Positions 1 through 11,153 of a stretch of DNA of 64,000 nt are shown here, piece by piece. The notes beneath the pieces are model-generated. The model was not told the origin of the DNA, searched no databases, and saw nothing but the letters and a program-made list of their open reading frames with translations. Both the position numbers and the translations under genes were made by a program. Within the stretch, counting starts at the first letter, position 1. Every line of letters begins with the position of its first letter. Location: contig JAOVFP010000007.1 of the NCBI GenBank assembly GCA_025738555.1, positions 868,001 through 932,000 on the forward strand, written 5' to 3'. Source of the stretch: Cyathus striatus (taxonomy: Eukaryota > Basidiomycota > Agaricomycetes > Agaricales > Nidulariaceae).

Positions 1-299
1 ATGAGCCTTGAGGAGCGAAGATATACGACACTGAGGTGGTACGTGAAAAAGTGCAACCGGTCCATGTTGAGCGGTTATACTGTTCTGAATGGCCTGTTGG
101 GAAGGGTGGTCGTAGTGTATAAGGTGTAGTGAAGGATGGCGCGGCCCAAGTACCAAACAGGTGACTAAACGCATACTATGAGGCAAATACATGTATAAGC
201 ACAAGGCAGAGAAAGAAGAGACGGGAATGAAGCATACCCGTCGTGATTTTAAAGCACCAAGAACACTTCAGCCTATCCTGCCCTCTGAATTTGGCTGTA

Positions 300-600
300 G
301 CTAATACGAGTACGTCGTATAAAGACAGTATTCTGTGAAAAGAGGAAGAGTTAGTGTACGAAGTACTCGGAAGTAGGGGTGAGCCAACGCAATAGCCGTG
401 AAGGAAGAGCTCAAGGAACACGGAAAGCGAATGAAAGAAACAATGCCTACCCCAACCCAGCATTTACTGCTACTCCCCCCTCTGCACCGCTTCAACATCT
501 AACATCTCCAGTCTGCCATGGTCGACACACGACAAACGAACTCCAGCCTCCAGGGCCTAAAGCGATTTAGTGTTACATGTCGTCCGATTCATGTGTTTTG
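300..600 (+). repeat. Repeat A, partial copy 0 (tail end)
   Basis: A stretch around 330-400 (GAGTTAGTGTACGAAGT and flanks) matches the tail of the repeat A copies at about 1840, 27890 and 55330. The later phrase CTCCAGGGCCTAAAG near 550 matches CTCCAGGACCTAAGG near 2045. The copy is partial and diverged. Bases 1-300 hold no gene I can support. Confidence 0.45.
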
Positions 601-769
601 TGGTTTTTTCGGGCCACGAGAGTACTCGGAGACGATAACGGAAGCCGTTTTGATGGAATCCACAACCATCAGGCTTATTCATAAGCCCAGGACGAGGTGA
701 AGGTGATCGAGACGATGTAGGAAGGAGCGTTACGAGAATTGATGATACCAGCTCCAGTGACCATAAGCC

Positions 770-2355
770 CAGATCGCTGAATAAACCCAACATCGACGTA
801 CGCCCCGTGAACCATCCTCTACTTCGAGCCTCCACCCCCCCCTTCCGCTCCAACTTGATCAACAACCCCGACAATTCCCGCATGGCACAACAATCAACCC
901 TCATCACAATCCTATGCACTCCAATGTCCTTCTCAGTCCCCGCTGGCCTCAATGCCCATCGTAGCATATAGAGCGGAGAAGGAAGTGGGGTCTTGCACCA
1001 AGTAAAGCGTAGGAGTTGCAAGAGGGGCACAGAACGAAGACGGTATATGTCAGAGGAAACAAGTGTGGTGAATGCAACAATCCTGCCTTCGTGTTCTTAG
1101 TGGGAGAGTCGTGGGGTGGTTGTGATTGTCGATGTGGATGTCGTGTGTAAGGCAACGAGGATGTATGGGCTACGGGGGGTGGATGATAAAGACACCCCCT
1201 GGTTGATTAAGCACGATGATGCCGGTTCGTCGCCAAAGATGGAACCCAGGTCCATCCAGGTAAACCCAGATCCACCCTATATCGTCTTTGGCCCTCGACC
1301 CTCAAGCCACCTTTCACTCCAGCTTGAACTAGAGGCGGCACTTCCACCATACGCACGATGATAGCCTTCGTCATAACACCGGGGTCCCTGTCGCTACTAT
1401 CGCTCTCTTTTGCATGTCATGTCGTACGTGTAGAGAGAGAGGGGACGATACAACAGAAGGTGCTGAGGATGTTGAAGGTGAAGACGCGAGTGTTGCGAGG
1501 AAGGTTTTGAACGGAAATAGTGCCAGTGTTGGAAGCGGCGTGGGGATAGTATGCGTTGAAGACCTAACTCCTCCAACCTGGGGAGTTATCATCTTTGGAG
1601 TGACAGGTTTGGAAGGAGGGCGGTGGTACGGCGGAGAGCACAGTTTATGCCTGGGACGAGTGTATTTGTTTGATTACTGTAAGACAATTGCAGTTAGAAA
1701 GGAGGAGTAGAGGAGTAGAAGGAAGGCTGACGCACAGGAAACCATTTCAACCAAATCCCAACCCATCCCGACCACCAAGTTCAACTGAGACTGATTCGAC
1801 TGAGTAAGAAAATCCCGCGTTGTCCTGTGAGAGGAGGGAGAGTTAGTGCACGAAGTGAGACAAATCGACCAACAGTGAACGTGAAAGGCGGGCAATGTAT
1901 TGACAGCGAAGAATGGAAACCGAAGCGCAGAGCGAAGAGACAGTACGTACTTTAAATATACTCAAAGCCACTTTCTCTCCTTTCTCTACTCCATCTCACT
2001 CTCCGTTAGCTGCAGCTGCGGGTGTTCAACATGCGAACGAGAACCTCCAGGACCTAAGGCTACTCCGGTGCTCTGTGCCCGTGTTGTCAAATTGGTGTGC
2101 ATTTAGGTGGTCTTCTCAAGCACTCTCAATGGGTGGTTCATACGAGTAGCCGTATAAATGGCGAGTCTTTCCATTTGTGAGATAGAAGGGACAATACTCT
2201 GGAGGTTGTCGTGATCATTGGCGTCGTGAGAAGTTGGACCAAGGTTGGACATGGTTGGAGTCTGGACTTGGTGTGGACAACGTGCAGATGCGGAGTTTAG
2301 AGCCGGCACTGCGGCAGTCAACGGTCTGGAATTCTGTGTCCCATTGACCATCATC
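770..2355 (+). repeat. Repeat A, copy 1 (CpG-rich)
   Basis: Blocks of this segment align collinearly with 26340-28390 and 54270-55850. Examples are the GTGAACC..CGAGCCTCCAC block near 815-835, the TTTCACTCCAGCTTGA block near 1310, and the GTTAGTGCACGAAGT block near 1849. No protein-coding frame is maintained across the copies, and no terminal repeats or target duplications were found, so the class is unknown. It could be a non-autonomous retroelement or the remnant of a larger element. This copy keeps many CG dinucleotides, unlike copy 3. Confidence 0.7.
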
Positions 2356-2554
2356 TCCCCGCCCTCCTGGCCCTCAAGTCCTCTATCTAGCTTTCTTGTT
2401 CCTCCGTTGCTTGCTTTTTTCTCTTCTCGATGACTTCATGACTTCGACGGCGACGTGATGGCATTTGGAGAAGACCCTTGACGCGTGACGATTCATAGAA
2501 GCATCTAGGGCCCAGGAACACTGAGATACTTATTTGCTTTTTCGTCGAAAAATT

Positions 2555-3839
2555 ATGCAGATGCACCAAGTTGCGTTAGGATCTGGAGCTCCCCCGCTTT
2601 CGCGTGCTGAACAGCGGCAGCTGCAGTTATTGCAGATTGAGATGGAGCAGGGAAGGGAGGAGCAGGAGGCTTTGGGTATTACTGAGGTAAGCGCTTACTA
2701 GTTACTGTTCTCCATTCTGAGTTACATTCTTCGTCAACTCTTCATTCTTCGCTGTTGATTGAGCGTCTTCCCCCTTTCATTGATCACCATTGCTTCTTCG
2801 ACTAACCCTTTTCTTACAGGAACAGCGTCAAATTCTCCTGCACACTTTCAAATCGGTCAAAATAGAATTCAGTGACCTCGATGGGCTGAAGTGGACTCCT
2901 GCAGCTTTACGAACTTGACAGGTCTGTCTTCCTTCTCTTCAATACTTCCCTCTTATGCATTCTTGCTTGTATCTACCATGAAACTAGTGCTCGCACGTGC
3001 ATGTGCATTCTCATCTGAGATCTAAGCCTCATCCACTCCCCTTACACCTCTTACACCATCATAACATTGCCGTTTCCATGCAAAGTAAATCCAGCTTGGG
3101 CAAGAAGAGGGAGACAGCGCACAGTGGGTCTAATGGATTGTTGTGTACAGGTACTAGTACAGGTACAGCGTCGGTTATGACGCATGTTCAAGCGTCCGCG
3201 TATGAGAGTTCGCTTGATACGCCTATGCCTTCGCCGAGAGCGTCTCCAGCTCCTTCTCTTTCGTCTCTGCTACCTTCGCCAATTCCGACACCCACCGTGA
3301 TACCCACAAGGGAGAGTCATTCGAAGGAGACTTGGTAGATGCCGAATGAATTCGCTCGCGTGAGGAGTGTGATGATTCTGGTCTACAGCGTTCGAGGTGA
3401 ACGAAGGGGTATGGGGTTCAAAATGCACCATCAAGAGTGGTGCCAATTTTCCCACCGCCGACCAACGGCTCTAGGAGGAGCAATTACACGGTATCGATAC
3501 GTGGCTCGACGCTATGGTGCCTTCACTTCGAGTGCTACCGGTGTTTACTTTGCCGTGGTCATGTTCTATGTCTACTGTGGGACCTGTGTAGGGTGTCGTT
3601 CATTCTCAACTACCCGCTTCAACGCTGTCTTCATTGTCTACGCATATGAAGGGTATCAAGCAGGGAGTGGTGCTGGAAGAGACTTGGTAGTAGATATTCT
3701 TCTAGGCCGATCATGTGAGGGGCATGGTATACTTTACTTTGAGCTTTTTGACGGAGAAGGATTGAGATATGATATTGATTATGCTGCACATTTTTCGTTA
3801 TATTTTGGTTTTAATGATGGAAAAGATCTGGTTACTTGA
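2555..3839 (+). pseudogene. Repeat B1: gene-like unit with a 76-codon spliced reading frame
   Basis: I do not recognise the family. A reading frame starts at 2555 and runs to 2686. It is interrupted by a good intron (GTAAGC to TTCTTACAG, 2687-2819) and continues to a TGA at 2916-2918, giving a 76-residue Glu/Gln-rich, probably helical product with the core AEQRQLQLLQIEMEQG. Further downstream (3000-3340) is Ser/Pro/Thr-rich coding-like sequence, perhaps another exon. Broken relatives of the AEQRQLQ segment, with the following splice sites, lie at 18700-18980 and 19680-19950. The unit is therefore repeated and probably mobile-element derived. Whether this copy is functional is not decidable from the sequence. 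Confidence 0.4.
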
Positions 3840-3906
3840 TTATCAAATCATTTCATTGATTTTATGATGTGTCACATTGGTATATTCATTACTTTTACTA
3901 CGGCCT

Positions 3907-5238
3907 TGACGAAAATAAAAACAAAAACTTCGGTTCCGAATAGTAACCAGGTAGATAACGGTCAGATAGCGGGTGCTCCGTCTGCTTATGTCATACGCTT
4001 CGGCAGAAGCTCATTAACATCGGAGCGGCATGGTGCGCCCACCAAACGTCGCGTAACACGCCTTGAACGCTCACGTTCCTGTTTAACTAGCGTGCATTGC
4101 GCGCGAGGTGTTTAAACAAAACCGAATATAAAACTTATAATTACAGCGTGATCAATTTAAACAAAATTTCAATAGTGTATAATTATTACTCTCTTAAGTA
4201 GATGTGAAGCAAATATGTATATGCTTTTGTTTTCGTGTTTGCTGTAGATAAACTAACATATGTATCATCGAAATATTTACACTGTTTATATAACGGCTAG
4301 CCCCATTTAATAGTATGTAGCTCGAACTATATGTCCCGAAAAGAAACTAACAGCATAGTAAACTCCGCAGCTTGAATGGATCTCAGGAACGGTTGGGAGT
4401 CATACGTGTTGGCAAACAGGTGGGAGGTGGTGTTGTCGAGCTGAGTAGCCTTGGAATTGACCAGCATCAGCTCTGTGCACTGTGAGCTTTTTAATGTTTT
4501 TGCTTATTTCTGGGGTTGCCGCGTGGCTAATTATGAGCAAGAATAAATTGTAATTCAAACATACCCCATCGAGAAACATCTTTTTACATTAGTAAAAACA
4601 TATGCAAGCTTGAATAAGCGATGTCTGCAATAAGCATACTTACAGTGGTAGCTAATTCAAATTTAATCTGATTATAGAAAATCACTAGTCTTTGCTAAGT
4701 TGATGAATTGTTTACTGGCATCCTAAAAATCACTATGTTTTGCTGTGCATGACAGGTTCATGGTGGCTCCAATTATAATGCGGGACTGTAAAACATAATA
4801 ATTTCAGCAATGCCACATTAATTTGTTCTATATTCTACTATATTTTCCAGAAAGATATTCTAAGCTCAAGCAGAAGTGTATGTGACAACTATTTGTAATA
4901 GAAATTACCATAGGCACATTGAATTACAATCTTCAATCTAGAGAGTTCATTCCAAGTTCATTAGTAAATAATTTACTGTGTATGTAAGTATGTGTCTACA
5001 TGATGTCTATGTAAATATTTTTTTAAATGTACATATAGGAGGAGGCAAGATGGTGGGATGATGCACACTGTGACTATTACTAATGCATCTTAAGATCTGT
5101 CAGACAGCAGCATTGCTGTCCATCGTCAGTTTTGCAGTCGGGCAATCAACAGCCTCACCGTAAATCAGTGGCCTGATAAGGCATAAAATGTTGGTTCCTA
5201 TTCAGAACCGAAGTTTTTGTTTTCATTCTTGTATAGAC
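3907..5238. mobile_element. Inverted-repeat-bounded segment (possible TIR element)
   Basis: The sequence ACAAAAACTTCGGTTC at 3921-3936 and its flanks recur inverted at about 5190-5225. The arms share about 35 bp with a few mismatches, continuing through GAATAG and AACCA. I could not identify a convincing target duplication, so the exact ends are approximate. The interior is AT-rich and has no transposase. It carries one exon-like frame (4327-4479, minus strand). Confidence 0.4.
4327..4479 (-). pseudogene. Orphan exon-like fragment, unknown protein
   Basis: Downstream of an acceptor-like TCACAG (just above 4479), a 50-codon minus-strand frame runs to a TAG at 4327-4329. It has a protein-like composition (for example LVNSKATQLDNTTSHLFANT), and it keeps CG dinucleotides while the flanks are AT-rich. 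No start or partner exon was found. It may be a captured gene fragment inside the inverted-repeat segment. The family is not recognised. Confidence 0.3.
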
Positions 5239-5540
5239 CCCTTTTACTATGAGCTACATATGATCTCTGGCATGAATCAAGGTACTCGAGAAGCACTGAC
5301 ATAAACCTTGCTTGGCCTGATTTAAGATTACATACTTAAGTGCACAATACAAGTTTTACAATTTTACAAGTACAACAAGAAATGTTACATATGTAACCAG
5401 ATAATATATATTTTAGCCAGATGGTTGAATCCAAGCTTTTTTGATTGGTGAAATAGGAGAGAGGATCAAATTTTCTGAAAGATCAGTGCTCAGCACTCAT
5501 CTATGAAATCCTCCTACTCTATAAAGACTGGCAGTTAATG

Positions 5541-5674
5541 GCAACAAATGTCTTCAGCTACATACTGTCCAGCACTGTCAAAAAGAAACAGAAGCACAGA
5601 AACCTCCTATAATAAACAGTTCACAACAACAAATGTTTCAAGAGCATATTATTCAGCAGTGTCAAAAAGAAACA
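5541..5674 (+). repeat. Short direct repeat pair (about 46 bp, offset 88 bp)
   Basis: The phrase CACTGTCAAAAAGAAACAGAA near 5573 recurs as CAGTGTCAAAAAGAAACAGAA near 5655. Both are preceded by CAACAAATGT-TTCA, so a unit of about 46 bp is duplicated. The rest of 5240-6468 is AT-rich with no supportable gene. Confidence 0.6.
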
Positions 5675-6468
5675 GAAAAAGTAATCAAACAATGTGTATG
5701 ACAGTAGCCTTAGGTTGTCTGCTCAGTACCCAAAGGTACCCTGAGAAAAATGACCATCATGTCACACACATGGAAAAGGCTTCATTTTGGGTCCCAGAAA
5801 CCTTGCCAAGCAATGTAATTGGTGAAGGAATATAATTATTCTTTCAGTCTCTAGCTTATTGTTACCCCTCTTGCAGCATTAAATAAATAATCATGGTGGT
5901 TAGGTAGATCTACATTTTGCTGTTTCTCTGAATGGTGTTCACCAACTTGTGCTAATACTGTACTATTTTGACTGATTGTTTGGTCACATGTCACAGTACC
6001 CATCTGAACTGAACAAATTTTCCATTTGTTATGCATAATGGATGGGTTTGAACAATGGTTCAATGAAAGAAATATTGTTCTAAATTGAAAAAAATTCTTG
6101 AACAATGATATATTGAACAAATTTGGCCAATGTCATGCACAAAATCATGATCTGAATTTTTCTGTCACACCAAAAAGTCATGAACATTCAGTCTAAATAG
6201 TACAGTACATTATATTTTTCCTATAGTGTTAGCTCATTAATTAATCTGATATGATATACTTTGTGGGCATGTTTTCAGTTGCCATTGTTATGAGTGTAGG
6301 TAGTTGTTTACCACATGACCCTGTATTCTTCTCACTTACATATGATACCAATGCATATCAAATTGCTATGTAACACAACAAAATATCACAATTCAGATAA
6401 AACAATGAAACATATGGTGAACAAAAGATTTACAGGGAAGTTCAAAATTGTAACACAGTCTTAAGTAT

Positions 6469-6600
6469 TTAGCTATAATGGTGTACTACAATGTAGATAG
6501 AAAATGAAACAACCAACCCTACAATAATGTGATGAATGAAAAAAATATCAAAATATCTCTCCTTTTCATCCTCTGTCAATGAAGAGCAAACACTTGAAGT
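6469..6600 (-). other. In-frame continuation of NLR1 beyond its stop: lost C-terminal hydrophobic helix
   Basis: Directly after the TAA stop of NLR1 (6601-6603) the same frame stays open for 43 codons to a TAA at 6469-6471. The translation matches the C-terminus of NLR2: EDEKERYFDIFF against ENEKEKYFNIFF, then a hydrophobic stretch (GLVVSFSIYIVV against VLVVSFFIHIVI). One nonsense change, compatible with CAA to TAA, therefore separates NLR1 from its former membrane-anchor-like tail. No intron with usable splice sites and a consistent frame removes the stop. Confidence 0.75.
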
Positions 6601-9600
6601 TTATTTCTTCTTGATAGATGACAAATGATGGTCATTGCTTTCTGAATGCTCATGCTCTTTGTCTTCTTTAATAGGATCAATAACTGCCAATTTATTTTCT
6701 TCTTTTAATTTATCAGAACTTTCTGATAAATGATCAATGGGAAGATCAAGGTGTTTGGGAAGTGTTGGAGAGCCAGTTTTACATTGAGCCCAATCAGGCC
6801 CATGAACAAAATTTGTGAAATCAACTTGACACAAGTTGTAATTTGGCAATATCTGAACGGTATCAGGACCACACAACTGTTTCCTGTTATTAAAAGGAAC
6901 CCAAAATAGTGCATTTTCACTGCTATCTTTCATCCACCCATCTGAATGACAAGACGAAAAAATTTGTGTGCCTCCAAGTGAATGAAGTTTGTTGTAGTGA
7001 TTTGAGGTTGGGTTTATATTCTGCACATGCAATATATCACCATGTGAGCTGGAGACCACTTGTGTTCTATCAGGAGAAAATGCCACTGATGTTACATAAT
7101 CACTGTGGCCTTCAAATGGTCCAGCAATGGTTATTCCACTCTCCACATTCCACACTCTGACAGTTTCATCATCTGAGCCAGACACCACTTGTGTTCCATC
7201 AGGAGAAAATGCCACTGATGTCACCCAATGACTGTGGCCTTCAAATGGTCCAGCAATGATTTTTCCACTCTCCACATTCCACACTCTGACAGTTTTATCA
7301 AGTGAGCCAGACACCACTTGTGTTCCATCAGGAGAAAATGCCACTGATCTCACATAATCACTGTGGCCTTCAAATGGTCCAGCAATAGTTTTTCCACTCT
7401 CCACATTCCACACTCTGACAGTTTCATCATTTGAGCCAGACACCACTTGTGTTCCATCAGGAGAAAATGCCACTGATGTCACATAATCACTGTGGCCTTG
7501 AAATGGTCCAGCAATGGTTTTTCCACTCTCCACATTCCACACTCTGACAGTTTTGTCACCTGAGCCAGACACCACTTGTGTTCCATCAGGAGAAAATGCC
7601 ACTGATCTCACATAATCACTGTGGCCTTCAAATGGTCCAGCAATGATTTTTCCACTCTCCACATTCCACACTCTGACAGTTTTATCAAGTGAGCCAGACA
7701 CCACTTGTGTTCCATCAGGAGAAAATGCCACTGATCTCACATAATCACTGTGGCCTTCAAATGGTCCAGCAATAGTTTTTCCACTCTCCACATTCCACAC
7801 TCTGACAGTTTCATCATCTGAGCCAGACACCACTTGTGTTCCATCAGGAGAAAATGCCACTGATGTCACATAATCACTGTGGCCTTGAAATGGTCCAGCA
7901 ATGGTTTTTCCACTCTCCACATTCCACACTCTGACAGTTTTGTCACCTGAGCCAGACACCACTTGTGTTCCATCAGGAGAAAATGCCACTGATCTCACAT
8001 AATCACTGTGGCCTTCAAATGGTCCAGCAATAGTTTTTCCACTCTCCACATTCCACACTCTGACAGTTTCATCATCTGAGCCAGACACCACTTGTGTTCC
8101 ATCAGGAGAAAATGCCACTGATGTCACATAATCACTGTGGCCTTGAAATGGTCCAGCAATGGTTTTTCCACTCTCCACATTCCACACTCTGACAGTTTTG
8201 TCACCTGAGCCAGACACCACTTGTGTTCCATCAGGAGAAAATGCCACTGATCTCACATAATCACTGTGGCCTTCAAATGGTCCAGCAATGATTTTTCCAC
8301 TCTCCACATTCCACACTCTGACAGTTTTATCAAGTGAGCCAGACACCACATGTGTTCCATCAGGAGAAAATGCCACTGATGTCACCCAATGACTGTGGCC
8401 TTCAAATGGTCCAGCAATGATTTTTCCACTCTCCACATTCCACACTCTGACAGTTTTGTCACCTGAGCCAGACACCACTTGTGTTCCATCAGGAGAAAAT
8501 GCCACTGATGTCACATGATGATGGTGGCCTTGAAATGGTCCAGCAATTGTTTTTCCACTCTCCACATTCCACACTCTGACAGTTTTATCCCATGACCCAG
8601 ACACCACTTGTGTTCCATCAGGAGAAAATGCCACTGATGTCACATAATCACTGTGGCCTTGAAATGGTCCAGCAATAGTTTTTCCACTCTCCACATTCCA
8701 CACTCTGACAGTTTTATCATCTGAGCCAGACACCACTTGTGTTCCATCAGGAGAAAATGCCACTGATCTCACCCAATCACTGTGGCCTTCAAGTGGTCCA
8801 GCAATGGTTTTTCCACTCTCTACATTCCATACTCTGACAGTTCCATCATGTGAGCCAGACACCACTTGTGTTCCATCAAGAGAAAATGCCACTGATAGCA
8901 CTGGATTACTGTGGCCTTCAAATTGTCCAGCAATGATTTTTCCACTCTTGGTATTCCACAGTGTGACAGTTCCATCACTTGAGCCAAATACAATATCTAT
9001 TCCATTAAAAGAATATGAAATACTAGTCACAGATGAATCTGTGTAATGTACTGTATACATTGTTGAGCTCCATACTCTGTCTCTCCCTTTTCTTATTGCT
9101 GGTATATTTTGAAAGAAAGGTGAAAAGTATTTTACAATCAAAGAATTTTCAGGTGCAAATGATAACACTGATATATATATGTGTGATATGCTTCTTATAA
9201 TGGGAATGTAAAAATGTGCAACAGTATTAATACCATCTTCAATGAAATTGAGTTGGTTCAAATCCATCTATAAGAAGTTTAGCTTCCTATTTATTATAAC
9301 TAGTTAACCATATACCTTTGTGCAAGATGTTAATCTTCTCATCATTTCTTGTGCTGTCTGTATTTCATGTAATAGACTCATGACCTCTAACCAGTATAGG
9401 AACTTGCAATATAAGAATACATTTAATTCTTTTATTATAAATATATGATCAAATTCTTCATTTTCAATAATATCAATATAATGCATGTTCCAATATTTGC
9501 AACAATATTGAAGATATGTAGGTATATACTCACTAATAATTTTTTTTAAGTTTTCAATGTCTTTATTTGCTACATATGATGACTTAATATTGCATATATT

Positions 9601-11042
9601 AAATTTTAGTTTACTGTTGAGAGTTTTAAAAACCATTTTGGTCACTATTGGGACATGTTTGATTTTATTGATTTTAAATGTTTCATTATTTAATCCCTCT
9701 ATTAAATATTCAACAAATGATAGATGATGGAATGTTATATTGTTATCATTTATTGAAATGACTGGTAGGAGATAATGTATTATTCTTGAAACTTCTTTTG
9801 CAATGTCACCCTCATTACCATCAACATCAAGAAAGTATGCAATATCCTCTTTTCTCAATGGAGATTTTGCCAAGAGTACTGTTGCCAATACTTGTCTTAC
9901 AATTTCTTTTCTATATTCTTTCCATTTTCCAAAAGATATTTGAAGCATTTGATGATAGAGAACTTCAACTCCATGATCTATCTGCCCAGATAGAACTTGT
10001 TGAAGCTTTTCAGTTGGTGAAGGCTGGTCATCTTGTTCTGCAGTCATGGTAATGTACTTAACTGCAGTAGATGCCCAGATAAATAATCCACTAGCTCTTG
10101 TGCACATCATCTGTGATATATCTTCTATTGACTCAAGTTGCAATTCATTTTGGTTATTTTCAAAACTTTTCTTGAGAAAAAAATGTATGTCTTGATTTAT
10201 CTCTGAGTCAAGTTCAGAATCAGTTTCCAATCTGATAATCTTGCAAAAAAATTCATTCTCAGTAACACCTGGCAGAGAACCAGGCCGTCCAGTTAAAATA
10301 AGCTTATAGTGCTTAGGAAGCTGAATCCAATCTTGTAAAGTCCTTTTCAGAGATGTTAACAGTTCAGATGATTTGCATTCATCTAGTCCATCAATAACAA
10401 ATGCAGGTGGATCCTTTTTCAATTGTTCATGGTAGGAATTCAGTGGGTCAACAATTAGATGTTTGAACTGCCATTCAATTCTTACAAGTTGGAAGTTGTT
10501 ATCAAGATGTTCTCCAATCTTTTCTTTCAGAAAAGAATACTTTGATTTGGATGCTAAATCTGCAGCTATTGTTCTCCAAACTACAGTAGCATCACCTAAG
10601 GTGTTATCATCCCTCTTAAAAAAATGACAACCACCCAATCTCTTCCAGTTGTTTGAGTTTAGAGTTTCAACTAAAGTAGAGGCTATTGCAGATTTTCCTG
10701 AGCCAGGACCACCAGTAATCCACATAATATTTGTAGCAGACTCATCTATGGATGAAAATGACAATTTATTTTATAAATATACAAATATATGAACATACCA
10801 AAATCATTCAACCACTTATAAATATCATCCAGAATAGTAACTCTAGTTCCTTCCATACAGGGAGGTGGACAATGTAAGTTATGATCAGCAGGCTTCAATA
10901 ACTTGAGTTTTTCAGAGATTTCATCATTTTTCATATTGTAATAATTGTTTTGATCACGACCAATAGCATTCTGCTGACCACCAAGCACATTGACATGGCT
11001 TGCATTGGTGAATATTTGACCATTGGATAAGGTTTGAGCCAT
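6601..11042 (-). CDS. NACHT-WD40 NLR protein (NLR1), three exons
   Basis: Coding exons are 10799-11042, 9316-10745 and 6601-9267. The introns 10746-10798 (53 nt) and 9268-9315 (48 nt) have GTATGT/GTATAT donors and TAG acceptors, and the joined frame gives 1446 residues. Residues 1-80 form a short N-terminal stub containing QNAIGRDQNNYYN. The NACHT domain follows, with Walker A GGPGSGKS (about 93-100), Walker B FVIDGLDE (about 197-204) and LILTGRPGS. A helical linker leads to 16 WD40 units of 43 residues (from about 636), then a tail containing DGW, LFWVP and DWAQC. Family knowledge: NLRs of this type act as intracellular nonself or heterokaryon-incompatibility sensors, with the WD40 propeller as recognition surface. 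Fourteen blades are nearly identical at DNA level. The start was chosen because exon 1 is 244 nt in both paralogs. The stop is probably premature (see 6469-6600). The gene is poor in CG dinucleotides but fully open. Confidence 0.9.
6990..9060 (-). repeat. Tandem 129-bp WD40-encoding repeats in NLR1
   Basis: Sixteen units encode TDSSV.. through ..SPDRTQVVSSS. The second to fifteenth are full 43-residue units differing mainly at a few codons: unit positions 1-2 (DY, HW, DW, HH), 4 (T or R), 20 (G, D, L, W, N), 22 (K or E), 34 (T or I) and 40 (Q or E). Units alternate in 258-bp pairs (VRS/GDK/..FQ then VTS/DDE/..FE), and this pair occurs twice in succession with identical protein sequence. That indicates recent unequal exchange or gene conversion. 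Confidence 0.9.
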
Positions 11043-11141
11043 TGTAAATTCAGAGATTTCAATGTTGAACTTGTGTGCTATTGAGAGCTTTAGCAATGAG
11101 GTGTTTGAGAAGAAAAGAAGGAATGAAAGTTGACGCGGGCG

Positions 11142-11153
11142 GGCTATATAGTG
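11142..11153 (-). promoter_or_regulatory. TATA-type promoter of NLR1
   Basis: On the minus strand CACTATATAGCC lies about 100 nt before the ATG. It is followed by a pyrimidine-rich CTTTCATTCCTTCTTTTC tract, a usual fungal transcription-start context. NLR2 has a comparable TATA-like site and C/T-rich leader, and both share a CAAACACCTCA / GAACACCTCA motif. From here to 12805 I see no gene: the sequence is CpG-containing, with only short chance frames. Confidence 0.6.

Noticed and set aside
6909..7160. Plus-strand frames over the NLR1 WD40 region and minus-strand frames over the NLR2 WD40 region
   Set aside because: They are antisense shadows of the 129-bp repeats, repeating the same Ser/Thr/Pro-rich reverse translation in each unit.
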